A stretch of 64,000 nucleotides of DNA from Dialister sp900541485 (lineage in GTDB: Bacteria; Bacillota; Negativicutes; Veillonellales; Dialisteraceae): the NCBI GenBank assembly GCA_965119665.1, contig OZ221974.1, forward strand, positions 1,178,001 to 1,242,000, read 5' to 3'. Below, in pieces: positions 26,119-35,010 of this stretch. The first letter of the stretch is position 1, and every line of letters starts with the position of its first letter. The notes under the pieces were generated by a model. It did no database searches and was not told where the DNA came from. It was given only the letters and a program-made list of their open reading frames with translations. The translations under genes and the position numbers were made by a program.

Positions 26119-26164
26119 ATTGTGGACATAACCAATAAATTTCCTTGAAAGGATTGAAATTTGC

Positions 26165-27139
26165 ATGGCTGATGGTACAATTTTGACAGACAGATTGCCG
26201 TATTTGGATATTGCTAAAGGTATCGGTATTATTCTTGTTGTTATCGGACACTGTATACCCGATGCAGCTTCACCGGCAGGTATACCGGTGCCTGCCATGA
26301 AAGTGTTGCATGATGTAATTTACAGTTTTCATATGCCTTTGTTTTTCTTTATATCAGGGTTTCTGATTTCAAGGAAAGTCGGAAGTATACAGAGTAAAAA
26401 GGCTTTAATCACAAAAAAGATAAAACGCCTTTTAATTCCATATTTTTTCGTTGGACTTTGTTATGCACCTTTGAAGCTCTTGCTAAGTCAATTTGCTAAC
26501 AAACCATATGATTTCAATAATTTATGGAAAATATTTCTTGGGGTAAATCCCGATGGTGAATTATGGTTTCTATATGCACTGTTCATGATTTCACTTATTG
26601 CTATAGTTTTAAATAAACAAGTTTCAAAAATTGGGTAGGTATTGCCGGAATCCTGACTCTGACCAGTCCCGTTTTACCTATTGTTACCAGTTATATTTTT
26701 TATTTCTTTTTGGGAATCTATATGCGGGAAAATGCTCCTCAGTATTTTGAACGGATGAACACAAGTACAGCGATTTTGTATGCTGGGATCTTTTCTGGAA
26801 TTAATTTGGCAGTTCTTTTTTGGGGGGAATAATCCGGTATTACATATACTGGCAGCTGTGAGCGGAACCTTTCTGTGTCTGTATATTTCTCATCGGTTAA
26901 GCAAGGTAAGCACTCAAAGCATCAAGGCATTGGAGACACTGGGGATATTTTTAATGGATATCTATATCTTGAGTGATATGGTCAAAATCCCATTCCGGAT
27001 TTTGCTTTGGAATAAAATGCATTTTTATATGGGAGCTTTCTTTGTCTGCGCGTTTGCTGCCATCGTGTTATCGTATGGTATAAGTAAATATATTATTCGT
27101 AAAAATTATTGGTTGAAAAAATTGGTTATCGGTGGATAA
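26165..27139 (+). pseudogene. Acyltransferase-3 (OafA/WecH-like) pseudogene, two frameshifts
   Basis: A membrane O-acyltransferase that would acetylate the glycan. The first segment (26165-26638) has RLPYLDIAKGIGIILVVIGHC with the catalytic-type His, SFHMPLFFFISGFLIS and DGELWFLYALF, then stops. Adding one A to the A5 run at 26626-26630 restores SKNWVGIAGILTL and another 60 codons in a second frame. That frame stops at 26832, where removing one base from the T6G6 run at 26816-26827 restores the original frame (NNPVLHILAAVSG) to 27139. The repaired product would be about 325 residues, normal for the family. As sequenced it is non-functional. Confidence 0.85.
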
Positions 27140-27141
27140 CT

Positions 27142-28887
27142 ATGAAGGTGTTAAATTGTGAGGGGACAATGGGAAAAAGTTTGGTAAAAATTGATTATAT
27201 TCTTTGTGGATTTTTAGCTTTAGCTTTTACGGCATCTCCGCAATACATAAAAAATGGAAATTGTTCCATTGATGGGGTCTATGTATTGTCGGCAATTACT
27301 TTTTTTATAGTTTTACTGGGGGTTAATATTGTTGTACGTAAAAGTATATCACTGTATTATCAAAATAGACTTGATAATCAAAGTGATATAAGTCTTTTTT
27401 GTGATCGATTCTTTGCGTCAAGAAAAAGTTTATTAAAAACGGCCTTGGTCATATTGATCTGCTGGTTGCCTGTCTTGATCGCCTTGTATCCGGGTACTTT
27501 TATCAATGACACCTGGGGGCAGTTGCAGCAGTTTATGGTTTTCACAGATGGTGGACAATTACACAGAAAGGTTCTTAGCGATCATCATCCATTCTTTGAT
27601 ACTTTATTAATGGGTGGATTTATCATCCCATGGGTAAAACTTACAGATGCGTGGCATGCAGTTATTTTTGTCTATGTACTTATCCAGTCTTTTATTACCA
27701 GCTTAACTTTCGCGTATTCAGTAATCTATGTTTATAAAAAGCTAAAAATAGGCAGGGTCGCATCAATTGGTATTTTGGCGTTTTATTGTATTATGCCCAT
27801 GTATGCAACCAGTGTACAGACGGTATCCAAGGATGCATTATTTTCATGGATTTATGTGCTGTTCTTTGTTTTTTTCATGGAGATTGTTCGTACGAATGGT
27901 GATGTGCTAAAAGATAAGCCATTTTTTGTAAAATTTTTACTGACGGTTGTATTTTGTATTGTGACAAAAAAGGTGGGATTCTATATTATAGGTGCATCCA
28001 TATTAATTTTATACAAATCGAATCTTGTTAATAAAAAGAAAATCGGCATTAGCTTAGTCGTTGCCTTTTGCATGATGAGTATAGTTTTACCACTTACGAA
28101 GTATGCTCTGGGAGTACACTCCGGGGGTATTCAGGAAATGTTTTCCATCCCGTTTCAACAAACAGCACGATATATTAAATACCATCCGAATGATATTACC
28201 TCTGACGAGAAAGTAGTTATTGATAAAGTTTTAAACTTCACTGATTTGGCAGAGCGGTATGATCCTCTTTCAGCAGATCCTGTCAAGGGTTATAGCCAAA
28301 GAGGTCATACAAAGGATTACCTGATTTACTTAAAGACATGGATTGCTCAAGGGGTCAGGCATCCCGGGACATATATTGATGGCTTTAATGCTATGGTATC
28401 AGGGTGGTTTTCTTTTTATGAATATAAACCGCTGATGGATATGGAATGGCACAGTCAGTTAGATCCTAAAAATATACCCGAATGGGTTCCCGAAAGAAAT
28501 GATTTTTTTAAATGGACGTCTTCAACTTATGAAAAAGCCTATGATATAGCTTATCATAATCCATTCATTACTGTATTTTTATGTTATGGCTTTTATGCTT
28601 CCTTAATTCCGGCTTTTATGCTGGCAACGGTCTTTAGAAGCCACAGGCGGGTTAGCATAAAATACTGGTTGGTAGCGGTACCTATGGTTTTATCTATAGG
28701 GTTAGGGTGTTGGCTGGCACCTGTTTCTATCCATTTCGAGGGCAGGCGTTATTTATATCCGATTATTTATACAACCCCATTGATTATTGCATGGTGTCTG
28801 TTCTTCTATAAAAACGAAGAAGATGAGACTAAGCAGTGCTTGGATATGCAGCATAAAGAAGCAGATGATGTTGTCAGGAGGAAGTAA
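27142..28887 (+). CDS. DUF6020-like multi-spanning membrane protein, GT-C glycosyltransferase candidate
   Basis: A 581-residue protein with about twelve hydrophobic segments. The large early periplasmic loop (about residues 117-165) with TFINDTWGQLQQF and SDHHPFFDTLLMG is the family landmark; acidic and His residues in the first loop are typical of GT-C enzymes that use polyprenyl-phosphate sugars. The next gene encodes a GtrB-like polyprenyl-phosphate glycosyltransferase, so the pair may add a side-branch sugar in the periplasm. This function is inferred. The ATG at 27142 follows GGTGG; an ATG at 27169 with AGGGG is equally good. Confidence 0.65.
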   Translation: MKVLNCEGTMGKSLVKIDYILCGFLALAFTASPQYIKNGNCSIDGVYVLSAITFFIVLLGVNIVVRKSISLYYQNRLDNQSDISLFCDRFFASRKSLLKTALVILICWLPVLIALYPGTFINDTWGQLQQFMVFTDGGQLHRKVLSDHHPFFDTLLMGGFIIPWVKLTDAWHAVIFVYVLIQSFITSLTFAYSVIYVYKKLKIGRVASIGILAFYCIMPMYATSVQTVSKDALFSWIYVLFFVFFMEIVRTNGDVLKDKPFFVKFLLTVVFCIVTKKVGFYIIGASILILYKSNLVNKKKIGISLVVAFCMMSIVLPLTKYALGVHSGGIQEMFSIPFQQTARYIKYHPNDITSDEKVVIDKVLNFTDLAERYDPLSADPVKGYSQRGHTKDYLIYLKTWIAQGVRHPGTYIDGFNAMVSGWFSFYEYKPLMDMEWHSQLDPKNIPEWVPERNDFFKWTSSTYEKAYDIAYHNPFITVFLCYGFYASLIPAFMLATVFRSHRRVSIKYWLVAVPMVLSIGLGCWLAPVSIHFEGRRYLYPIIYTTPLIIAWCLFFYKNEEDETKQCLDMQHKEADDVVRRK

Positions 28888-28888
28888 A

Positions 28889-29833
28889 ATGAGCAGAATA
28901 GCTGTGTTGATTCCCTGCTATAACGAGGCACAAACTATAGAAAAAGTTATTGATGATTATAAAATGTCTTTACCGGATGCTGATATCTATATCTATGACA
29001 ATAACTCGACCGATGGAACTGATAGAATCGCCCGTTGTAGGGGGGCAATTGTACGTTATGAATATAGGCAGGGGAAGGGAAATGTCATTCGCTCCATGTT
29101 TAGGGATATTGAAGCGGATTGTTACTTAATGATTGATGGTGATGATACTTATCCGGCGGAAAGCGCACGGGAGATTTGTCAATTAGTGCTGGATGGCAAG
29201 GCAGACATGGTCATTGGAGACCGACTGTCTTCAACATATTTTGACGAAAATAAACGGCCTTTTCATAATTTCGGTAATGATATTGTTCGTAAAGCAATTA
29301 ATTCCTTATGGCATCCAAAAAAGCCTGTTATGGATGTTTTGACAGGATATAGAGCTTTTAGTCCGATATTTGTTAAAACATTTGCTATTTTGTCCCAGGG
29401 GTTTGAAATTGAAACAGAAATGACTATTCATGCACTTGATAAAAACCTATTAATTCAAAGTGTACCGGTTCAGTATAGGGATCGTCCGAAGGGCAGTGTC
29501 AGCAAACTTAATACTTACAGTGATGGAATAAAAGTATTATTGACAATTTTTAATTTATATCGTGATTACAAACCAATGCACTTCTTTGGAATTATAGCAG
29601 CTATATTGGCTATTATTTCTATAATTTTCTTTATTCCGGTTTTTATAGAATTTCTGAAAGAAGGCATCGTACCCAGATTTCCGACGTTCATTGCCAGTGT
29701 ATTTCTGATGATAGCCGCATTGCTTTCGTTCGTATGTGGATTAATTTTGAATACAAATGCTATAAATAACCGCAAGAATTTTGAAATCCAGACAAATATT
29801 ATCAGTATGATGGTAAAACATGGATGGAAATAG
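28889..29833 (+). CDS. GtrB/DPM1-like polyprenyl-phosphate glycosyltransferase
   Basis: A 314-residue GT2 enzyme with two C-terminal membrane spans, the layout of GtrB-type transferases that charge undecaprenyl phosphate with a sugar. It shows IAVLIPCYNEAQTIEKVI, YDNNSTDGTD, the metal site LMIDGDDTYPAE, VTGYRAFS-like VLTGYRAFSP, and RPKGSVSKLNTYSDG, followed by spans near 230-255 and 270-290. AGGAGGAA precedes the ATG by 6 bases and the previous stop is one base away. It is the last gene of the glycan locus and the likely donor maker for the upstream membrane protein. Confidence 0.87.
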   Translation: MSRIAVLIPCYNEAQTIEKVIDDYKMSLPDADIYIYDNNSTDGTDRIARCRGAIVRYEYRQGKGNVIRSMFRDIEADCYLMIDGDDTYPAESAREICQLVLDGKADMVIGDRLSSTYFDENKRPFHNFGNDIVRKAINSLWHPKKPVMDVLTGYRAFSPIFVKTFAILSQGFEIETEMTIHALDKNLLIQSVPVQYRDRPKGSVSKLNTYSDGIKVLLTIFNLYRDYKPMHFFGIIAAILAIISIIFFIPVFIEFLKEGIVPRFPTFIASVFLMIAALLSFVCGLILNTNAINNRKNFEIQTNIISMMVKHGWK

Positions 29834-30282
29834 ACTAACAGGTAGATGGCTACGGGAAATAATTTGTTTTTGTTTAGTCAGTAACGTTTTATTTCTAATC
29901 GATTAAGGTCTATTATACATATGTGTAGAGCGGCGGGGAATCGACTTTTTTATTCTCCGGTAATTTACGTGTTTTAAGGTTTTGGCAGATAGAATAAGAA
30001 ACAAGCTGTATTGTTCATAGAGATTGGTACTACTATTCTCAATTTGTGGAATTATGTAATAAGGCGAAAGGTTGTTAAAGTTGTTTAATGCCAAAAGATA
30101 AATCCCAACAAATAAAGATTACAAAGAAACGAAGCTGAAAGGTTCGGAAAGTCATAAGTATAGTAGTATCGGCATTGAGTTACTGTGAAATATAGCGTTA
30201 TATCACTTTCAGAACAGAGTCTTTGCCTTGACGGGAAGACTTTTTTTCGTTATCCTCTAAATATAGAGGACAGGTGGATAGG
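29834..30282. other. 449-base intergenic gap, no gene seen
   Basis: The AT-rich gap between the glycan locus and the small membrane-protein gene has no convincing coding frame. A weak hairpin with a T run (30218-30248, six-pair stem AGTCTT/AAGACT) may terminate the locus. One frame near 30013-30063 reads VHRDWYYYSQFVELCNK, faintly like part of an IS3-type integrase, but is too short to call. Confidence 0.5.
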
Positions 30283-30555
30283 ATGTTTAAATTCAATGAT
30301 ATATTTCTTGTTATCGTTGGCGGATATGTAGTTTATAAGATAGGATATGTGGACGGATTCACTCTCGTGAATATCTTTATTCTCGTCTGTCTTACGGTGG
30401 CGGTGGTTTCTACGGCTCTCCGCCGGTCCGGGTATGTGGATAGAATAGAAAAATTGGAAGAGCGGGAAATGAAACGGTCGGAAGAAGGAAAATCATCTCC
30501 GGCGAAAGTAGTTTCTCCGGAAAAAGCAGAGGATAAAAAAGAAGATAAGACATAA
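30283..30555 (+). CDS. Small membrane protein of unknown function
   Basis: I do not recognise this 90-residue protein. It has two closely spaced hydrophobic segments (about residues 6-20 and 29-45), then a basic/acidic amphipathic tail ending in a run of Lys and Glu (AEDKKEDKT). The ATG at 30283 has GGTGG upstream; a GTG at 30274 would add three residues. It is a single gene ending at a terminator, upstream of the PIN-PhoH gene. The topology suggests a hairpin in the inner membrane with a charged cytoplasmic tail. Confidence 0.6.
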   Translation: MFKFNDIFLVIVGGYVVYKIGYVDGFTLVNIFILVCLTVAVVSTALRRSGYVDRIEKLEEREMKRSEEGKSSPAKVVSPEKAEDKKEDKT

Positions 30556-30558
30556 TAA

Positions 30559-30586
30559 AGTGGCGCTTAGCGCTGCTTTTTCTTTT
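30559..30586 (+). terminator. Rho-independent terminator
   Basis: An 8-pair stem AGTGGCGC/GCGCTGCT (with G-U pairs) around a TTA loop, followed by TTTTCTTTT, just after the small membrane-protein gene. Confidence 0.7.
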
Positions 30587-30663
30587 GTAAGAAAAAGGTA
30601 AAGGAGGAAAGGCAAAGGTAAGGTAGAAATTCATTGGTGCTTATAAAAAGATGGGGTGTGCTT

Positions 30664-32034
30664 ATGAAAAAAATCTATGTGGTTGATACCAATGTCATGA
30701 TCCAGGCGCCGTATGCGTTGTATTGTTTTGATGAGCATGATGTGGTTTTACCGATGGTGGTCGTGGAAGAACTGGATCAATTAAAAAAGGCGGAGGGAGA
30801 GAGAGGTGCCAATGCAAGATCTGCGATTCGTTTATTGGAAACTTTGCGACAGCGGGGAAATCTTTTATCAGGTGTGCCTATACAGACAGGTGGTTCGGTA
30901 CGTATAGAAAGTAATTTTTGCGACGTAAAGCTTTCGCCTGATTTGCCGCAGGATAAGTCGGATAACCGTATTCTCATGGTGTGCAAGGGGCTGGCAGAGG
31001 GGAAAAAGCCCGGCCGGGTGGTACTGGTGACGAAGGATTTGGTACTCCGTATCAAGGCACAGCTGGTCGGAATTCCGTCGGAAGATTTTACGACAGAGCA
31101 GGTGTCAAAGGAGGATGAGAATTATACGGGCCGTGACCAGGCGTATTTTCCTGAGGCGATGGCAGAAGATTTTAAAAACGGAGGGATTCCTGTATCCGTG
31201 CTTTATCATTTGGATGAAGACGGGAATAAAATTCCTGTCATGGTTTATGAAAATGAGTTTTTCGTATTAAGGCCGGACCAGTCGTCGGGAAGCACTTTGC
31301 TGGGCCGCGTCGAAAAGGACCGGGTGGTTCCCCTGCAATATGGTAAGCAGCGGCCTTATGGGATACAGCCGAGAAATGTGGGCCAGTATTTCCTCCAGGA
31401 AGCCTTGATGGAAAGTGCAGAAAAAGCGCCGCTTGTGATTATCAAGGGGATGGCAGGGACAGCCAAAACGTTTTATTCTTTGGCGGTGGGGCTGGAAAAA
31501 TTATTTAATAATCCGTCAGGAGAGTACAGGCGCATCATTGTGAGCCGTCCCAATTCACAGTTTGATGATGATATCGGATTTTTGCCGGGAGATGAGCAGG
31601 AAAAAATTTCTCCCTTAATGCGTCCTGTCATTGACAGTCTGGAACAACTTCTTGAGGATGAGCCCGGAGCAGGCGGGGAGGCATCTTTGACAGACAGGGT
31701 AGATGAAATTTTTGAACGGGGCATTATTCGAACGGAAGCATTGACCTATATCCGGGGCCGTTCTTTTGTAAGGACGTTTCTGATTATTGATGAGGCGCAA
31801 AATATTACGCCGAACCAGGCGAAAGGAATTATTACGAGGGCAGGCAGGGGAACGAAGATTATTATTCTTGGTGATTCCCACCAAATTGACCGCCCGTTTC
31901 TCGACGAAAGAACGAACGGGCTTTCCTATGCGGCGAAGTGCATGAGAGGGAGTCCTTTGTGTTGGCAGCTGACAATGGCGAATGAGGAATGCGAACGGTC
32001 ACCGCTGGCCCTCGATGCGGCAAGACGTCTGTAG
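30664..32034 (+). CDS. PIN-domain/PhoH-family ATPase (YlaK-like)
   Basis: A 456-residue cytoplasmic protein with an N-terminal PIN nuclease domain (VVDTNVMIQ with the first acidic residue, VVEELDQLKK, SDNRIL) joined to a C-terminal PhoH ATPase. The Walker A is GMAGTAKT, the Walker B LIIDEAQNITPNQ, and the late GDSHQIDRP is sensor-like. PIN-PhoH proteins are linked to RNA unwinding and cleavage. The ATG at 30664, after GGGGTG, starts directly at the PIN motif; a GTG at 30634 would add ten unconserved residues. No toxin-antitoxin partner is visible. Confidence 0.9.
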   Translation: MKKIYVVDTNVMIQAPYALYCFDEHDVVLPMVVVEELDQLKKAEGERGANARSAIRLLETLRQRGNLLSGVPIQTGGSVRIESNFCDVKLSPDLPQDKSDNRILMVCKGLAEGKKPGRVVLVTKDLVLRIKAQLVGIPSEDFTTEQVSKEDENYTGRDQAYFPEAMAEDFKNGGIPVSVLYHLDEDGNKIPVMVYENEFFVLRPDQSSGSTLLGRVEKDRVVPLQYGKQRPYGIQPRNVGQYFLQEALMESAEKAPLVIIKGMAGTAKTFYSLAVGLEKLFNNPSGEYRRIIVSRPNSQFDDDIGFLPGDEQEKISPLMRPVIDSLEQLLEDEPGAGGEASLTDRVDEIFERGIIRTEALTYIRGRSFVRTFLIIDEAQNITPNQAKGIITRAGRGTKIIILGDSHQIDRPFLDERTNGLSYAAKCMRGSPLCWQLTMANEECERSPLALDAARRL

Positions 32035-32118
32035 TTTCTGCGGATTTATCGGAAAATGGGAACAAACTCCGTTGTTTCCTGCATAAAAAATAAAAAATTT
32101 TAATTCGTTCTGCAGTTG

Positions 32119-32127
32119 TGCTAAAAT
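32119..32127 (+). promoter_or_regulatory. Extended -10 promoter before the PAP2 gene
   Basis: TGC directly followed by TAAAAT, 31 bases before the start codon; no matching -35 is apparent. Confidence 0.45.
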
Positions 32128-32157
32128 TTAAGTAATAGCGCGATAAGGAGTGTTTCT

Positions 32158-32745
32158 ATGAAATCCGAGCTGGATATTGTAAGAGAAATCAATCGTATGG
32201 CAGGAGAAGTACGTCCTGTCGATTTGATGATGGATTTAAGCACCCGGTACGGTTACTGGGCATTTCTTATATACGGACTGATTCTCTGGTTTATGCCGGG
32301 AGAAAGAAAAATGGAGCGGAGAAGAACATGTGTGTCCGCTTTTTTGGCAGTTTGCTTTTGCTCCTGTATTTCTCTTTTTATCGGAAAGTTGTGGAAACGG
32401 AAACGGCCCTTTACCGAAGACTGGCGGATTTGGAATTTTACGGGCCACAAGGCTAATTCTTCTTTTCCCAGCAATCACACCATGAACGGGGCGGCCGTTG
32501 TCTTTCAGCTTATAAGGGACGGTATGCCCGGCAGCTGGTGTATGGCGGTACTGGCGGGAATTATTGCGTTTTCCCGTCTTTTTGCAGGACTTCATTACCC
32601 GTCAGACCTTCTTGGCGGCACGGCGATTGCTCTTTTTATACACAAGGTGATGAATGATTCCGGCTTGCGTAAGTTATCGGGAGAGATTGCCAAAGGGCTT
32701 TCTTTTCTTTCCGATACGTTGTGGCTGCAGATAAAAGGCAGGTGA
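32158..32745 (+). CDS. PAP2-family phosphatase, undecaprenyl-diphosphatase (BcrC-like) candidate
   Basis: A 195-residue membrane phosphatase. The three-part PAP2 signature is complete: KLWKRKRPF, SFPSNHT and SRLFAGLHYPSDLLGG. It has about five membrane spans and the size of BcrC-type enzymes, which recycle undecaprenyl diphosphate for cell-wall and LPS synthesis on the outer side of the inner membrane. Phosphatidylglycerophosphate phosphatase is the alternative. Ribosome site ATAAGGAG. Its end touches the start of the WYL regulator gene. Confidence 0.83.
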   Translation: MKSELDIVREINRMAGEVRPVDLMMDLSTRYGYWAFLIYGLILWFMPGERKMERRRTCVSAFLAVCFCSCISLFIGKLWKRKRPFTEDWRIWNFTGHKANSSFPSNHTMNGAAVVFQLIRDGMPGSWCMAVLAGIIAFSRLFAGLHYPSDLLGGTAIALFIHKVMNDSGLRKLSGEIAKGLSFLSDTLWLQIKGR

Positions 32746-32750
32746 TTTTT

Positions 32751-33791
32751 TTGGCAGATATGACAGATCCCGGTAAAAAGATGGTTATCGTCTGTATTGC
32801 CCGTATTTTACTCCGTGATTCAGAGGCGGACAACCCTTTGTCACAGCAGGAAATTTTGAGGCTTCTTGAGGAAGAATACGGACTTGTGGTAGACAGAAAG
32901 ACGATTCGCCGGAATTTACTGGCACTTCGGGATGGCGGACTTCCCGTCGTATGCCGTGAGGTGGATCGTGTGATTGAGGGGAAATCATCGCCTTTGTCAC
33001 TTGACTGGTACTGGGATCATGATCTTACCAAAAATGATATCCGCACACTCATTGATTTACTTTATTTTTCCCGCTTACCTTCCACACAGGTGAAGCAGAT
33101 TTCGGAAAAATTGAAACGTCTTCATATCAGAAGTTTTAATGATGGAAAAGAGGCGGTGCGGAATATACCGGCAGCACAGAAACTTGTCCGCCCCGAAGAA
33201 AATCTTTCCGCTTTATCGGACGCAATCACGAAAAAAGTGCAGATACGGTTTTTCTATGACCATTATGAGGCGGACGGGAAAAAGCATCACAGCAAAAATG
33301 CAGACGGTACCGACAAATTATATACAGTGAATCCTTACGTGCTTGTTGCGACAGATGACAGATATTTCTTTTTGGGAAATACAGAGGGGACGGAAGAGGT
33401 GACATCGTTTGCGGTGGAACTTATCGCCGCTCCCGTTGTAACAGATGTACCTGCACGGCCGCAAAAAACAATCCGCGGTGTAGAAAACGGAGTCCGCGTT
33501 CTTGACTATCTGACGCCGGCAAGGCGTACCTATGAGGGAACGCCCGAGGCATGTATCCTTGATGCGGACAGCCGTTTGATGACCGATATCGTAGCAGATT
33601 TCGGAAAAGCCGCTTATTTGATTTCCGCAACGCAGGAACGGGTAAAGGTAGAAGTGACGGCCCCTGTTTCTCTGATCAGAGCCTGGGTTTTGAAAAATGC
33701 GCCGCTTGTTAAAGCGACATCACCGGTATCTCTTGTCAAATCGATAAAAGAGGCGGCATCGGCACTGGCCCGTCTGTACGGAGGCGGATGA
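32751..33791 (+). CDS. WYL-domain transcriptional regulator
   Basis: A 346-residue DNA-binding protein: an N-terminal winged helix (about 10-65, with LSQQEILRLLEEEYGLVVDRKTIRRNL), a linker helix bundle, then a WYL ligand domain with VNPYVLVATDDRYFFLGNTEG, in which the W-Y-L core is Y-F-F, and a C-terminal extension. The likely start is TTG 32751 with AGGTGA five bases upstream; GTG 32742 and ATG 32760 are alternatives. No CRISPR or phage-defence genes lie nearby, so a housekeeping sensor role is more likely. The target is unknown. Confidence 0.82.
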   Translation: MADMTDPGKKMVIVCIARILLRDSEADNPLSQQEILRLLEEEYGLVVDRKTIRRNLLALRDGGLPVVCREVDRVIEGKSSPLSLDWYWDHDLTKNDIRTLIDLLYFSRLPSTQVKQISEKLKRLHIRSFNDGKEAVRNIPAAQKLVRPEENLSALSDAITKKVQIRFFYDHYEADGKKHHSKNADGTDKLYTVNPYVLVATDDRYFFLGNTEGTEEVTSFAVELIAAPVVTDVPARPQKTIRGVENGVRVLDYLTPARRTYEGTPEACILDADSRLMTDIVADFGKAAYLISATQERVKVEVTAPVSLIRAWVLKNAPLVKATSPVSLVKSIKEAASALARLYGGG

Positions 33792-34483
33792 TGGTCTGGA
33801 AGGTCGTTTTAGGACTCTTCTGTCTTATCTTTCTTCTGCTTCTCATTCCAGTCCGGTATCATTTCAAACTGGAAATGTGGAAAATTTCAGTAGAGATAAA
33901 AGCACTGTTCGGAGCTTTCGGTAAAGAAATTGTCATTCCCGGCGGCGGAAGTGACAAAGCGGAAGAAAAACGGAAGCAGACAGAGGAAAATGAAAATGAA
34001 AATATTCCGGATGCGGAGCGGGAAAGCATCACGCCTGCTAAGGAAGAAAATAAAGAAATCAACCGGGAAATCCATCAGGAAATAAAAAAACCTGCAGAAG
34101 TAAAGGAAAAGAAATCAAAGAAGAAACCGTCGGTTTTCAAGCAAATTCACTTTGCAATTCATAACGGACTGGCGGAAGAAATATTCAAAACGGTTCTTTC
34201 CTTATTTCACCACAGCAAACCGCGGTCCTGGTGTATTTACGGTGAATTCGGAACGGGAGATCCCATGACGACAGGTCTTACGGAAGGTATGGCACATGTT
34301 TTTTTACCTGATATAACGAAATCTGTAGTATGGAAATATCTTGAGCCGTCTTATAAAATAAAAGGGAAAGGCCGGGGACGGATAATTCCCCTTTATGCCA
34401 TATATATCATTTTGCGGCTTGCGGTTTCGCAGCCGGCCCGCCGGTTTTGGCGATACAGACAAGGAGGAATGAAAGATGAATGA
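33788..34483 (+). CDS. DUF2953 membrane-associated protein (YtfI-like)
   Basis: A 231-residue protein with one N-terminal membrane span (about 4-20) followed by a PVRYHFKLE strand region, a long Glu/Lys-rich linker (about 60-120) and a conserved C-terminal part with WCIYGEFGTGDPMTTGLTEGM. This matches the DUF2953 family, which in endospore formers sits beside ytfJ, as it does here. It overlaps the WYL gene by 4 bases and the ytfJ-like gene by 8. The biochemical function is unknown. Confidence 0.78.
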   Translation: MMVWKVVLGLFCLIFLLLLIPVRYHFKLEMWKISVEIKALFGAFGKEIVIPGGGSDKAEEKRKQTEENENENIPDAERESITPAKEENKEINREIHQEIKKPAEVKEKKSKKKPSVFKQIHFAIHNGLAEEIFKTVLSLFHHSKPRSWCIYGEFGTGDPMTTGLTEGMAHVFLPDITKSVVWKYLEPSYKIKGKGRGRIIPLYAIYIILRLAVSQPARRFWRYRQGGMKDE

Positions 34484-34904
34484 TGAAGTGAGAAAACAAC
34501 TTCTCGAGGAATTTAAGGACATGATTCGTACGGAAACCGTGGTGGGACAGCCGATTTATCTCGGTGATGCGACAATCGTGCCGTTTGTGGATATTTCCTT
34601 CGGCTTCGGTTCGGGCCGTAAAGGTGCCGACGGCCAGGCAAACGGAGAAGCCGGCGGCGGAAAAATGAGTCCTACCGCTGTTCTTATCATGAAAGGGGAA
34701 CGGGTGGAATTGTTCTCCATTAAAAATGCGAACGCAAATAACACGATAGACAAAGTTTTCAATATGGTACCGGAACTGGTCGCCCGTTTCACAAAGAAAA
34801 AAGAGAAAAAAGAAGAGGTCCGGGAAGCGGCGCTGAAAGAAGCAAAAGAAGCGATGCGTGAGGAAGCGGAAACGGCAGCACTGGAAGCAAAACCGTTGGC
34901 ATAG
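34476..34904 (+). CDS. ytfJ: GerW/YtfJ-family protein
   Basis: A 142-residue protein of the spore YtfJ/GerW family. The family core is visible: GQPIYLGDATIVPFVDISFGFGSG, a Gly-rich loop, then MSPTAVLIMKGERVELFSIKN. The C-terminal 40 residues are a charged Glu/Ala/Lys helix. In Bacillus the protein is needed for normal germination, but this neighbourhood has no other sporulation gene. The gene follows AAGGAGGAATGAAAG and is last in a run from the PAP2 gene. It may have a general envelope role or be a relic of a sporulating ancestor. Confidence 0.85.
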   Translation: MNDEVRKQLLEEFKDMIRTETVVGQPIYLGDATIVPFVDISFGFGSGRKGADGQANGEAGGGKMSPTAVLIMKGERVELFSIKNANANNTIDKVFNMVPELVARFTKKKEKKEEVREAALKEAKEAMREEAETAALEAKPLA

Positions 34905-34928
34905 TATTTGACTTTGAGTCAATTCCTA

Positions 34929-34957
34929 TTGACAGATGAGAAATATTATATTATGAT
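34929..34957 (+). promoter_or_regulatory. Consensus sigma-70 promoter of ompH
   Basis: TTGACA at 34929-34934, a 17-base spacer and TATGAT at 34952-34957. A short hairpin (ATCCTC/GAGGAT) and a perfect AAAGGAGG ribosome site follow in the leader, indicating high expression. Confidence 0.88.
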
Positions 34958-35010
34958 GAGTGCATACCCAAATCCTCTAAATGAGGATGTCTTAAAGGAG
35001 GAATTTAACA

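Noticed and set aside
32751..33791. WYL regulator as a sign of a nearby CRISPR or defence island
   Set aside because: No repeats, cas genes or defence genes were seen within the window; neighbours are housekeeping.
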